From Xanthomonas euvesicatoria pv. euvesicatoria (GTDB lineage: Bacteria; Pseudomonadota; Gammaproteobacteria; Xanthomonadales; Xanthomonadaceae), in the NCBI RefSeq assembly GCF_020880415.1, contig NZ_JAJIUJ010000105.1:62001-126000 (forward strand): a DNA stretch of 64,000 nt, in the 5' to 3' direction. Position 1 is the stretch's first letter; every line of letters begins with the position of its first letter. Both the position numbers and the translations under genes were made by a program. Below are positions 34,760 to 43,225 of this stretch, in pieces. The notes below the pieces were generated by a model that did no database searches, had not been told where the DNA came from, and saw nothing but the letters and a program-made list of their open reading frames with translations.

Positions 34760-36049
34760 ATGACCACCCGTGTCCTTACCGGCATCACCACCTCCGGCAC
34801 CCCGCACCTGGGCAATTATGTCGGTGCAATCCGCCCGGCCATCCAGGCCAGTGCAGGTGCCGATACGGAGAGCTTCTATTTCCTGGCCGATCTGCACAGC
34901 CTGATCAAGGCGCAGGACCCGGCGCGCACGCAGCGTTCGACACTGGAAATCGCCGCCACCTGGCTGGCCTGCGGCCTGGACCCGGACAAGGTGTGGTTCT
35001 ACCGGCAGTCCGATGTGCCCGAGACCACCGAGTTGATGTGGTTGCTGACCTGCGTGGCCGGCAAGGGCATCCTCAATCGCGCGCATGCCTACAAGGCGGC
35101 GGTGGACAAGAACCGCGCCGATGGCGAGGACGAGGATGCCGGCGTCACCGCAGGCTTGTTCATGTATCCGGTGCTGATGGCGGCCGATATCCTGATCTTC
35201 AATGCGCACAAGGTGCCGGTAGGGCGTGACCAGATCCAGCACATCGAAATGGCGCGCGATTTCGCGCAGCGTTTCAATCATGTCTACGGGCGCGACTTTT
35301 TCACCTTGCCCGAAGCGGTGATCGACGAGCAGGTGTCCACCTTGCCAGGCCTGGATGGCCGCAAGATGAGCAAGAGCTATAGCAACACCATTCCACTGTT
35401 TGCACCGCGCGAGGAATTGCGCAAGCTGGTGTTTTCCATCCTGACCGATTCGCGCGCGCCGGGCGAAGCCAAGGACACGCAGGGGTCGGCGTTGTTTCAG
35501 CTGTACCAGGCGTTTGCCACACCGCAGGAATCTGCCGCCTTTGCGCAGGCGTTTGCCGACGGCATCGGCTGGGGCGATGCCAAGCAGCAGTTGTTCGAGC
35601 GGATCGATCAAGAGATTGCACCGCTGCGTATGCGCTACGAGGCGTTGATGGCAGAGCCGGCCAAGATCGAAGCGATCCTGCGCGCCGGTGGTGCACGTCT
35701 GCGCGCGCGCTATGCCACCCCCCTGCTGGCCGAGTTGCGCGACGCGGTGGGTTTGCGCGATCTGTCCAGCCAGGCCGCCACCGCGGCGGTGCAGGCCAGC
35801 GAAAAGGTCGCACTGCCGGTGTTCAAGCAATATCGTGAAAGCGATGGGCAGTTCTATTTCAAGTTGAACGATGGCGCGGGTGCATTGCTGCTGCAGAGCG
35901 ATGGCTTCGCTTCGCCACGCGATGCCGGACAGGTGATCGCACGGTTGAAGCAGGCTACCCAAGCCAGCGATCTGCAGCTGCCGGGCGTGCATGCGCAGGT
36001 GGATGCCGACGTGATTGTTGCCGCGATGGATGCCTTGCGCGAGGCGTGA
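34760..36049 (+). CDS. trpS: Tryptophanyl-tRNA synthetase with C-terminal extension
   Basis: A 429-residue class I synthetase charging tRNA-Trp. The HIGH motif is the variant TPHLGN (about residues 14-19) and the KMSKS loop is RKMSKSYSNT (about 200-209). Standard bacterial TrpRS ends near 335 residues; here about 90 further residues follow, with FKQYRESDGQFYFKLNDG and LLLQSDGFASPRDAGQVI (about 353-385). This looks like a DUF1508-type small beta domain that may contact tRNA. It is preceded by a TAAACT -10-like hexamer near 34724. The core function is certain; that of the extension is not. Confidence 0.95.
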   Translation: MTTRVLTGITTSGTPHLGNYVGAIRPAIQASAGADTESFYFLADLHSLIKAQDPARTQRSTLEIAATWLACGLDPDKVWFYRQSDVPETTELMWLLTCVAGKGILNRAHAYKAAVDKNRADGEDEDAGVTAGLFMYPVLMAADILIFNAHKVPVGRDQIQHIEMARDFAQRFNHVYGRDFFTLPEAVIDEQVSTLPGLDGRKMSKSYSNTIPLFAPREELRKLVFSILTDSRAPGEAKDTQGSALFQLYQAFATPQESAAFAQAFADGIGWGDAKQQLFERIDQEIAPLRMRYEALMAEPAKIEAILRAGGARLRARYATPLLAELRDAVGLRDLSSQAATAAVQASEKVALPVFKQYRESDGQFYFKLNDGAGALLLQSDGFASPRDAGQVIARLKQATQASDLQLPGVHAQVDADVIVAAMDALREA

Positions 36050-36177
36050 GCTGCGCGGCGCAACAGGCGTCGAGGTGGGTTGTTGCGGTTGCGTAGGTCG
36101 TGCCTGTGGCGACATGCGCGACCGCGACGCCAGGCTTGGGCCTACACTGCAGTTCCGACAGCCGCCGCGGGGTGCGA

Positions 36178-37122
36178 ATGACAGCGACAGCCGAGTTCAA
36201 CATCCACACCATCGATACCGGCTTTGGCGGCGTGCAATTCGATGCGGCATATCTGGTGGTCCAAGCGCAGCAGGCCGCCTTGATCGATTGCGGTACCTCG
36301 CTGTCGGTCCCGCAGATGCTGGCCGCGGTGCAGGCGGCCGGCTTGGCGCCAGCGCAGGTGGAGTGGTTGATCCTGACCCATGTGCATCTGGATCATGCTG
36401 GCGGTGCAGGAGCCTTGTTGTGGCATTTGCCCAATGCGCAGGTGCTGGTGCATCCGCGCGGTGCACCGCACCTGATCGACCCTGCGCGGCTGATTGCCGG
36501 CGCCACCGCGGTGTATGGCGAGGCGGACATGGCGCGCCATTACGGCGTTATCGAGCCGGTGCCGGCCGAGCGTGTGGTCGCGGCCGGCGAGGGTCATACC
36601 GTGATGCTGGGCAAGCGCGCGCTGCGCACCGTCGAGACGCCTGGACATGCGCGCCATCATCTATGCGTATGGGATGCGCGCAGCCGCAGCTGGTTCACCG
36701 GCGACACCTTCGGCCTGTCGTATCGCCAGTTGGACAGTGCGCGTGGCGCTTTCATCGTGCCGACGTCCTCGCCGGTGCAATTCGAACCCGAGGCCATGCT
36801 GCAGTCGATCGCGCGCCTGATGGACGCCGCACCAGAGGCGATGTATCTGACCCATTACGGCCGTGTCACCTCGCCAGAACCGTTGGCGCGGGCGCTGGGC
36901 GAGCAGATTCATGCGATGACCGACATTGCGCTGGGCTGCGCGCAGCGTCCGGACCGGCATCGCTGCATGGTGGCGGCATTGACCGAATTGTATCTGGAAC
37001 GCGCACGCCAACATGGATGTCGGTTGGACGATGCCGCCGTGGAGCAACTGCTGGCAACGGACATCGAACTCAACGCGCAAGGGCTGGGCTGTTGGCTGGA
37101 TCGTGCAGCGCGCATGCGTTAG
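36178..37122 (+). CDS. Metallo-beta-lactamase-fold hydrolase
   Basis: A 314-residue protein starting at ATG 36178 (a GGGG box lies 8 bases before; the ATG at 36100 is less likely). The metal motif THVHLDHAGG (about residues 81-90) is followed by further ligands in ETPGHARHH (about 152-160) and TGDTFG (about 173-178), the pattern of glyoxalase II-like hydrolases. The remaining C-terminus is helical. No signal peptide. The substrate cannot be predicted; a hydroxyacylglutathione hydrolase-type or other thioester hydrolase is possible. Confidence 0.85.
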   Translation: MTATAEFNIHTIDTGFGGVQFDAAYLVVQAQQAALIDCGTSLSVPQMLAAVQAAGLAPAQVEWLILTHVHLDHAGGAGALLWHLPNAQVLVHPRGAPHLIDPARLIAGATAVYGEADMARHYGVIEPVPAERVVAAGEGHTVMLGKRALRTVETPGHARHHLCVWDARSRSWFTGDTFGLSYRQLDSARGAFIVPTSSPVQFEPEAMLQSIARLMDAAPEAMYLTHYGRVTSPEPLARALGEQIHAMTDIALGCAQRPDRHRCMVAALTELYLERARQHGCRLDDAAVEQLLATDIELNAQGLGCWLDRAARMR

Positions 37123-37513
37123 CGCTGGTTGAGGGGTGACACACCCTCTCGAACGCTGTAGTGCGTGGTCGCGTCGTTCTGGTGCCGCTAAGGCCGGATC
37201 AGTCGGGTGCGCGGTGCCCTCACCGCTGGCGGGACACGCCGTAAACCCGTCCATGGGGGCGCGATGGCGGCCTCCATGCCGCCAACGGTCCCGCAATCGG
37301 TGAGGACACCGCACCAGAACGTTGGCTGGTGGTTTTGTTGAAAGCAGTGCACACCGACCATCTTGATGGCGCACGGGCAAGCGCCTTGCAGCCACACCGG
37401 AGATCATCCGCGCTTGGCCATGCATGCGATCGACTGCATTCTCGTGTCATTGCGCTCCGGTGTTGGTCGCACGCTTGTAAACTATGTGTCATCTACCGTT
37501 GCAAGGCCTCACC
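37123..37513. other. Intergenic region carrying a REP-like palindrome (copy 2)
   Basis: About 390 bases between the MBL-fold gene and the M28 peptidase gene. It contains a bulged hairpin just after the stop (GAGGGGTG at 37131-37138 with CACCCTC at 37142-37148) and the REP-like element at 37229-37294. No gene recognised. Confidence 0.45.
37229..37294. repeat. REP-like palindromic element, copy 2
   Basis: The outer arms GCGGGAC (37229-37235) and GTCCCGC (37288-37294) enclose inner arms TGGCGGC and GCCGCCA. The left (GCGGGACACGCCGT) and right (ATGCCGCCAACGGTCCCGCAA) edges match copy 1 at 8430-8494. Both copies are in spacers, as expected for interspersed palindromes. Confidence 0.75.
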
Positions 37514-39175
37514 GTGAATCCGATGCGCATCCTGCTGTTGTCTGCCTGCCTGTTTGTAGGAGGTGTGGCGCAGGCCGCCAACGATCTGCCGGGCGGCGGC
37601 ATCGATGCCGAGGCATTGTCGCGTCACGTGCGCTTGCTGGCGTCGGACGAATTCGAAGGGCGCGCGCCGGCCAGCGCCGGTGAGCAGCGCACGGTCGATT
37701 ACCTGGTCGAGCAGTTCAAGGCGGCCGGCCTGGAGCCAGGCGGCGAGCAGGGCAGCTGGACCCAGGCCGTGCCGCTGGTGCGCGCGCAGGTGGATGGCCC
37801 GGTGCGCGCAAGCCTGCGCGTCGGGGGCAAGACCCAGGCGCTGGTCAATGGCAACGATGTGACCCTGCAAAGCCTGCGTCCGCAGCAGGCGGTCGCGTTG
37901 AAGAACGCGCCACTGGTCTTCGTCGGCTACGGCATCAGTGCGCCAGAGCGCCAATGGGACGACTACAAGGGCGTGGACCTGCGCGGCAAGATTGCGGTGG
38001 TGCTGATCAACGATGCCGATTTCGAATCGCCGCAGCCGGACGCATTCGACGGCAAGGCCGTGACCTATTACGGCCGATGGACCTACAAGTACGAAGAGGC
38101 GGCGCGGCGCGGTGCGGCCGGGGTATTGATCGTGCACGAGACGGCGCCGGCGGCGTATGGCTGGGCCACGGTGCAGAGTTCGGGCATGTCGCCGTTGTTC
38201 GACATCGAGCGCAGCGATGCCGATGCCCGCGCGCAGCACGTGCCGGTACGCGGCTGGATGCAGCGTGCATTGGCGGTGTCGTTGTTCAAGCAGGCCGGCC
38301 TGGATTTCGAACAGGCCAAGGCACGCGCGCAGCAGCGCGACTTCGCGCCCGTGGCACTGGGCGATGCGGCGTTGTCGGTGAATTTCAAGCTCAAGCGCGA
38401 GCGTGTGGTCACGCATAACGTGGTGGCCAAACTCACCGGCAGCCGGCATCCGGATGAGACGGTGATCTTCTCCGCGCACTGGGATGCATTCGGGATCGGC
38501 AAGGCCGATGCCGGTGGCGATACGATTCGACGCGGCGCCGTGGACAACGCCACCGGCGTGGCCAGCGTGCTGGAACTGGCGCGCGTGTTCGCAGCCGGCC
38601 CCAAGCCGCAGCGCACGTTGTACTTCATTGCGTTGACTGCCGAAGAAAAGGGCCTGCTCGGCGCCAATTACTACGCCGCGCATCCGCTGGCGCCGTTGGA
38701 CAAGACCGTGGCCGTGCTCAACATGGAAATGTTCAGCCCCGATGGCCCGACCCGCGACATCGCCTCGTGGGGACGTGGGCGGGTGTCGCTGGAAGGCGAT
38801 CTGGAAACCGCCGCCAAGGCGCGTGGTCGCAGCTATTCGCCGGATCCGAATCTGGAAGCAGGCTTCTTCTACCGCGCCGATCATTTCGCGTTCGCGCGCA
38901 TGGGTGTGCCGGCGATCACCGCCGGCCCCGGCCTGGACATGCTCGACGGCGGCGTCGCGGCAGGCAAGGCACTGCGCGACAAGTATTTCGCCGATTGCTA
39001 CCACCAGCCGTGCGATCGCTGGACCCCGCAATGGGATGCCAGCGGCCATGCCGCCGATACCACGCTGGTGTACGACGTGGGCGTGGCGCTGGCCAATGGC
39101 CGGCAGTGGCCGAGCTGGCAGGATGGCTCGGAATTCAAGGCGATCCGTGCCAAGAGCGATGCGGTGCGCAAGTAA
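37514..39175 (+). CDS. Exported M28-family aminopeptidase
   Basis: A 553-residue protein starting at GTG 37514, which has AAGG seven bases before it; ATG 37523 gives a nearly identical signal peptide (MRILLLSACLFVGGVAQA). Residues about 140-240 form a protease-associated-type inserted domain (VFVGYGISAPERQW). The di-zinc catalytic domain has HWDAFGIG (about 323), GAVDNATGVAS (about 342-352) and TAEEKGLLGANYY (about 376-388), the standard M28 metal and base residues. It probably trims peptides in the periplasm or outside. Confidence 0.92.
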   Translation: MNPMRILLLSACLFVGGVAQAANDLPGGGIDAEALSRHVRLLASDEFEGRAPASAGEQRTVDYLVEQFKAAGLEPGGEQGSWTQAVPLVRAQVDGPVRASLRVGGKTQALVNGNDVTLQSLRPQQAVALKNAPLVFVGYGISAPERQWDDYKGVDLRGKIAVVLINDADFESPQPDAFDGKAVTYYGRWTYKYEEAARRGAAGVLIVHETAPAAYGWATVQSSGMSPLFDIERSDADARAQHVPVRGWMQRALAVSLFKQAGLDFEQAKARAQQRDFAPVALGDAALSVNFKLKRERVVTHNVVAKLTGSRHPDETVIFSAHWDAFGIGKADAGGDTIRRGAVDNATGVASVLELARVFAAGPKPQRTLYFIALTAEEKGLLGANYYAAHPLAPLDKTVAVLNMEMFSPDGPTRDIASWGRGRVSLEGDLETAAKARGRSYSPDPNLEAGFFYRADHFAFARMGVPAITAGPGLDMLDGGVAAGKALRDKYFADCYHQPCDRWTPQWDASGHAADTTLVYDVGVALANGRQWPSWQDGSEFKAIRAKSDAVRK

Positions 39176-39511
39176 GCGCGCAGGAGCGAGAGGGCGCCGT
39201 GCCCTCGAGAGAGGCCAAGCGCAGCGACCAAGACGACTGCGTTGATCGCCAGACGGGCGCAGCTGGATTCGATGCGGCCTGTGCGCTCGTACATTCGGGG
39301 TCCTGCACGCTGTCCATGCGCATCGGATGACTGAGCGCGACGCCAAGCGAACGCAGCCGCTGCCCGGTGGCCTGCATTTGCTTGTGCGTGTGCGGATCCC
39401 GCGCGCCGTCCAATCTCATCAGACGGCCGCTCGGGACGTTTGTCGTTGCTCGGTGCACAGGCTGGCGTTGTGATCAATGCCATCGCATTGAACGACTGCG
39501 TATAGGCGTGC
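39176..39511. other. Intergenic region, no gene recognised
   Basis: 336 bases at a convergent junction. A short hairpin GAGGGC-GCCGT-GCCCTC (39190-39206) lies just after the M28 gene. A minus-strand frame across this DNA has no domain and was not accepted. Confidence 0.35.
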
Positions 39512-39952
39512 CTACGGCTTGGCGGCGTTGGGTGAGTTGCCGCCGCCGGCACGCGTGCTCTTGTCGCCGCCGCTGCACGGATAGCGCTTTGCCAGCACCT
39601 GAACGATCAAGTCAGGTGCGGCTTGGTCCTGGCGTTTATCGGGCAGCGCGCCGATATCGGCGATGACCGCCTGCAGATCGGGCGAGCCGGTGCTGCCCGC
39701 CGGCATGCACCAGCCGGTGCGATAGCTGGCGCTGGCGACGCCGAGCAGATACGCACCGGCGCGGCTGGCCGAAACAAGCACCTTGAACTCGCGTTGCTCC
39801 GGCGCGGTGATTTCTGGCGCAAGCGATCCGTCCAGTCCGGCGTCGATCAGCTTGCGGCCGCTGAGTTCCCACGGCTCGGGGGCACGCGCCGATGCCGTGG
39901 CGGACGTTGCGAACAAGGCGGCCAGGGCCAGCCAGCGAAGAGGGTGCTGCAT
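39512..39952 (-). CDS. Exported Rap1a/Tai-like small protein
   Basis: A 147-residue protein starting at 39952 with a signal peptide (MQHPLRWLALAALFATSATASA); ATGs further upstream add unlikely residues. The mature part has two cysteines in the pattern seen in Rap1a/Tai proteins, ASYRTGWCMPAG (cysteine about residue 82) and VLAKRYPC (about 127), which in those families form a disulfide. Rap1a/Tai proteins protect against amidase effectors, but no effector gene is adjacent and the match is by pattern only. C-terminal tail low complexity. Confidence 0.6.
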   Translation of the reverse strand: MQHPLRWLALAALFATSATASARAPEPWELSGRKLIDAGLDGSLAPEITAPEQREFKVLVSASRAGAYLLGVASASYRTGWCMPAGSTGSPDLQAVIADIGALPDKRQDQAAPDLIVQVLAKRYPCSGGDKSTRAGGGNSPNAAKP

Positions 39953-40064
39953 CTGCACGCTCGGATGCGGTGTGAAGTGCACCATAGCGCGACCGAGGTG
40001 CGGCGTGGGCTTTGGCATGTGCTCTAGAATCGAAGGTTCCGCTGCACTGCCTGGCACTGTTCCG

Positions 40065-40961
40065 ATGTCTTCCTCTCACGATGCTGCCGCGCCTGCGCGC
40101 AGCGGGTTAGTCGTTCTCGCCTTGTTGCTGGTCTACGTGGTGTGGGGCTCGACCTATCTGGCGATCCGTTTTGCGCTGGAAGGTGGCGCGCAGCCGCTGA
40201 CGATGGTGTCCGGCGCACGTTTCATCGTCGCCGGTAGCGTGCTCTACAGCGTGCTGCGCTGGCGCGGTGTGGCGGCGCCAACGCGCGCGCAGTGGAAGAA
40301 CGTGGCGCTGATGGGTGCGGCGTTGCTGCTGCTCGGCAACGGCATGGTGGTGCTGGCCGAGCGCAGCGTGTCGTCCGGGCTGGCCGCCACGGCGGTGGCG
40401 TCGGTGCCGTTGTGGATGGCCTTGTTCGGCGCATTGCGCGGGCAGCATGCCAGCGGCGGCGAATGGCTGGGCATCGTGATCGGCTTTGTGGGCGTGGTGT
40501 GGCTCAACGCCGGCAGCAGCCTGACCGCGACGCCGGTTGGCCTGGTGTTGCTGCTGATCGCACCGATCGGCTGGGCATTCGGGTCGGTGTGGTCGCGCGG
40601 GCGCGATCTGCCTTCGCCGTTCATGACCGCTGCCGGGCAGATGGTGTGCGGCGGCGTGCTGCTGGTCAGTACCGGCCTGCTGATCGGCGAGCGCCCGCAG
40701 GTGTGGCCGAGCCCGCAAGGACTGCTGGCGGTGGCGTACCTGTGCGTGTTCGGCTCGATCGTGGCGTTTACCGCCTACGTGTGGCTGCTGCATCACGTGC
40801 GGCCTGCGCTCGCCGGTAGCTACGCCTACGTCAACCCGGTGATTGCGGTCAGCCTGGGTGCCTGGTTGGGCCATGAGCGCTTCAGCGCGCAGGACATCGG
40901 TGCGATGGCGGTGATTCTGGCCGGCGTGCTGGTGGTCACCTTCGCCAAGGCGCGGCGATGA
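40065..40961 (+). CDS. EamA-family (drug/metabolite) transporter
   Basis: A 298-residue protein with about ten membrane helices made of two EamA repeats; the first begins VYVVWGSTYLAIRFALEGG (about 23-41) and the second repeat starts about residue 155 (LIAPIGWAFGSVW). The start is at ATG 40065, downstream of a TCTAGAAT promoter-like sequence at 40023. It resembles YedA-type exporters. The gene ends ATGA-overlapping the next transporter gene, so the two form an operon. Substrate unknown. Confidence 0.9.
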   Translation: MSSSHDAAAPARSGLVVLALLLVYVVWGSTYLAIRFALEGGAQPLTMVSGARFIVAGSVLYSVLRWRGVAAPTRAQWKNVALMGAALLLLGNGMVVLAERSVSSGLAATAVASVPLWMALFGALRGQHASGGEWLGIVIGFVGVVWLNAGSSLTATPVGLVLLLIAPIGWAFGSVWSRGRDLPSPFMTAAGQMVCGGVLLVSTGLLIGERPQVWPSPQGLLAVAYLCVFGSIVAFTAYVWLLHHVRPALAGSYAYVNPVIAVSLGAWLGHERFSAQDIGAMAVILAGVLVVTFAKARR

Positions 40962-41866
40962 GCGCGGTGTCGTCGCAGGAAGCACGCCGCGGGTTGTTGA
41001 TCACCGCCTCCACCTTCGTGCTGTGGGGGCTGGTGCCGGTGTACTGGCATCTGCTCAAGGCGGTGCCGTCGCTGCAGATCATCGCCCACCGCATCGTGTG
41101 GAGCACGGTGCTGGTGGTGGCCTGGCTGCTGGCGAGCTCGGGCCTGCGTTGGTGGCGCAGCATCGCGGCGCAGCCCCGCGCGCTGGGCATGCTGGCCGGC
41201 AGCAGCGTGGCGATCGCGTTCAATTGGGGCCTGTACATCTGGGCGATCAACGCCGGGCATGTGATCGAGGCCAGCCTGGGATACTTCATCAACCCGCTGC
41301 TGAGCGTCTTGCTGGGCGTGCTGGTGTTGAAAGAGCGCCTGCGTCGCATCCAGTGGGTGGCGGTGGCCTGCGCGGCAGCGGGCGTGCTGTGGCTGACCAT
41401 CGATGCCGGCGCGCCGCCGTGGATTGCGTTGGGGCTGGCGGTGTCCTTCGGTATTTACGGGCTGCTGCGCAAATTGGTGGCGGTGGATCCGGTGGCCGGG
41501 CTGGGCGTGGAAAGCGTGTACCTGTTCGTGCCGGCGTTGCTGCTGGCGGCGTGGGGCGAGCAGGGCCACGGTGGCGCGTTCCTGAGCGGCTGGAGCCTGC
41601 GGACCGACGCGATGCTGATCTTCGGTGGCGTGGTGACGGCGCTGCCGTTGATCGGTTTCGCCTACGGTGTGCGGCGCATTCCGCTGTCGTTGGTGGGCAT
41701 CCTGCAATACATCGCGCCGAGCCTGCAGTTGCTGCTGGGCGTGTGGTTCTTCCACGAGCCGTTCGATCAGGGGCGCGCGATGGGCTTTGCCGCGATCTGG
41801 GTGGGTTTGCTGTTATTTGTCGGCGACAGCGTGGTGCGGTCGCGGCAGCCGGTGCTGACGCGCTAA
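40958..41866 (+). CDS. rarD: RarD-family EamA transporter
   Basis: A 302-residue protein with ten predicted helices, starting at ATG 40958 overlapping the previous stop. The N-terminal GLLITASTFVLWGLVPVYW (about 12-30) and FNWGLYIWAINAGHVIEASLGYFINPL (in part, about 88-114) are typical of RarD, the chloramphenicol-sensitive protein family. RarD proteins are inner-membrane transporters of unknown substrate. Coupled translation with the preceding EamA gene suggests they act together or share regulation. Confidence 0.9.
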   Translation: MSAVSSQEARRGLLITASTFVLWGLVPVYWHLLKAVPSLQIIAHRIVWSTVLVVAWLLASSGLRWWRSIAAQPRALGMLAGSSVAIAFNWGLYIWAINAGHVIEASLGYFINPLLSVLLGVLVLKERLRRIQWVAVACAAAGVLWLTIDAGAPPWIALGLAVSFGIYGLLRKLVAVDPVAGLGVESVYLFVPALLLAAWGEQGHGGAFLSGWSLRTDAMLIFGGVVTALPLIGFAYGVRRIPLSLVGILQYIAPSLQLLLGVWFFHEPFDQGRAMGFAAIWVGLLLFVGDSVVRSRQPVLTR

Positions 41867-41942
41867 GTCAGCCACCCTGCACGCAGTGCGTGTGGCATTC
41901 ATCAGTGCGATTGCTTCGCGTCAGCGTGCGCGATTGCCGCGC

Positions 41943-43058
41943 TCAACTCTGCGGCATCGCCAGGGGGTTGGCTACGGCCAGCGTGGACGCGGGCAGCGCC
42001 TGCGGTGCAGGGCAATGGCTGGGGTCTTGGTGCACCTGTGCCAGCCATTGGTCGATCGGCCCGCCGAGCACGTCCAGCCGTAGCGGCAGGCTCAAATGGT
42101 TTTCGCCCGGCAGTTCGAGGTAATGCGCACGCGCGCTGGCCAGGGCCAGTGCGCGGCCGTGCGCCACCGGAATGTGTTGATCGGCATCGCCGTGCAACAG
42201 CAGCACGCAGCTGCGCGTGTCGGCCAGGGCGTGCGCGACATCGACACGGTCCAGGTCCAGCTTGAGCTGGGTGTCGGCCGCTGCAATCACCGCGTCGATA
42301 TTCTGGTCGGCATAGCGCCAGCGTGCATACGCCGCCACCGCCCGCCCACGCCACCCGTGCGGCTGGCTGGCGAGCAGGTGCGGCACCATGTCGCGGATGC
42401 CGCGCCCGGCATTGGCGAAGGATTCCATCGCCACCACGCCGGTCACGCGCGGGCCGAGTTTGTCGGCCGTAAACAGCGCGGTGGCCGCGCCGTAGGAAAT
42501 GCCGAACAGATACAGCGGCCCGCGGATTTCGCCGCGTGGTTGCAGGGCGTCGAGCACATCGATGACGTCGTCGGACTCGCGCGTGCCGTAGCCGGACGGC
42601 CCGCCGCCGGAATGACCATGGTTGCGCAGATCGATGGTGACCACGCGGTAGCCGGCCTGCGCAAGCTGCAGCGACCAGGGCAGCAGCGAGTCGCCATCCA
42701 TCATCCAGCCGTGCAGCAGCACCACGGTGCCGCGCGGCGCCGGCGGTTTGGCAGTCGGTGCCTTGAAACTGAAATCCACATCCAGCGCATGCGCCGGGTC
42801 GCTGCGCTGCCCCGTGTAGCGATAGTGCATGGCGTACTGGCCGGGGTCGATCGCGCGCCAGAAGATCGGCACGCCATCGCGCGTCACCACATGCCCGCTG
42901 CGATTGGGCACCGTGGCGATGGTGGCGGCAATGCGTTCTTCGTCCAGCAGCGGCGAGGTGCCACCGGGCGCAACCAGGCGCTCGCTGAGCGAGGTCGAAG
43001 AAGAGGAGCAGCCGGCCAGCCACAGGCAGGCGCAGACCAGCAGAAGCAGGCGCGTCAT
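41943..43058 (-). CDS. Lipoprotein alpha/beta hydrolase
   Basis: A 371-residue protein starting at 43058 with a lipoprotein signal MTRLLLLVCACLWLAGCSSSS, lipid cysteine at about residue 17. It is an alpha/beta-hydrolase with the oxyanion segment VVLLHGWMMDG (about 114-124), nucleophile GISYG (serine about residue 190), acid HGDADQHIP (about 295-303) and histidine in GENHLSLP (about 325). It is envelope-anchored and may be an esterase or peptide hydrolase. Monocistronic. Confidence 0.85.
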   Translation of the reverse strand: MTRLLLLVCACLWLAGCSSSSTSLSERLVAPGGTSPLLDEERIAATIATVPNRSGHVVTRDGVPIFWRAIDPGQYAMHYRYTGQRSDPAHALDVDFSFKAPTAKPPAPRGTVVLLHGWMMDGDSLLPWSLQLAQAGYRVVTIDLRNHGHSGGGPSGYGTRESDDVIDVLDALQPRGEIRGPLYLFGISYGAATALFTADKLGPRVTGVVAMESFANAGRGIRDMVPHLLASQPHGWRGRAVAAYARWRYADQNIDAVIAAADTQLKLDLDRVDVAHALADTRSCVLLLHGDADQHIPVAHGRALALASARAHYLELPGENHLSLPLRLDVLGGPIDQWLAQVHQDPSHCPAPQALPASTLAVANPLAMPQS

Positions 43059-43225
43059 GGCGATCGATCGATGCAGCAAACGGCCGAGCAGGCTACGGCC
43101 TGCCCGGCCGGCGCATCTACCGCATTGCGGTGACAGAACCATGACAGCCTGCAATACGTTCAGCCGCCGCCGCGTGCTTCGCCGCGGCTGTCACCATTGC
43201 CGATTCCCGGCGGACCAAGGCCCGC

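Noticed and set aside
37493-39346. A 617-residue minus-strand frame opposite the M28 peptidase gene
   Set aside because: Composition is that of an antisense frame; the plus strand has complete catalytic motifs.
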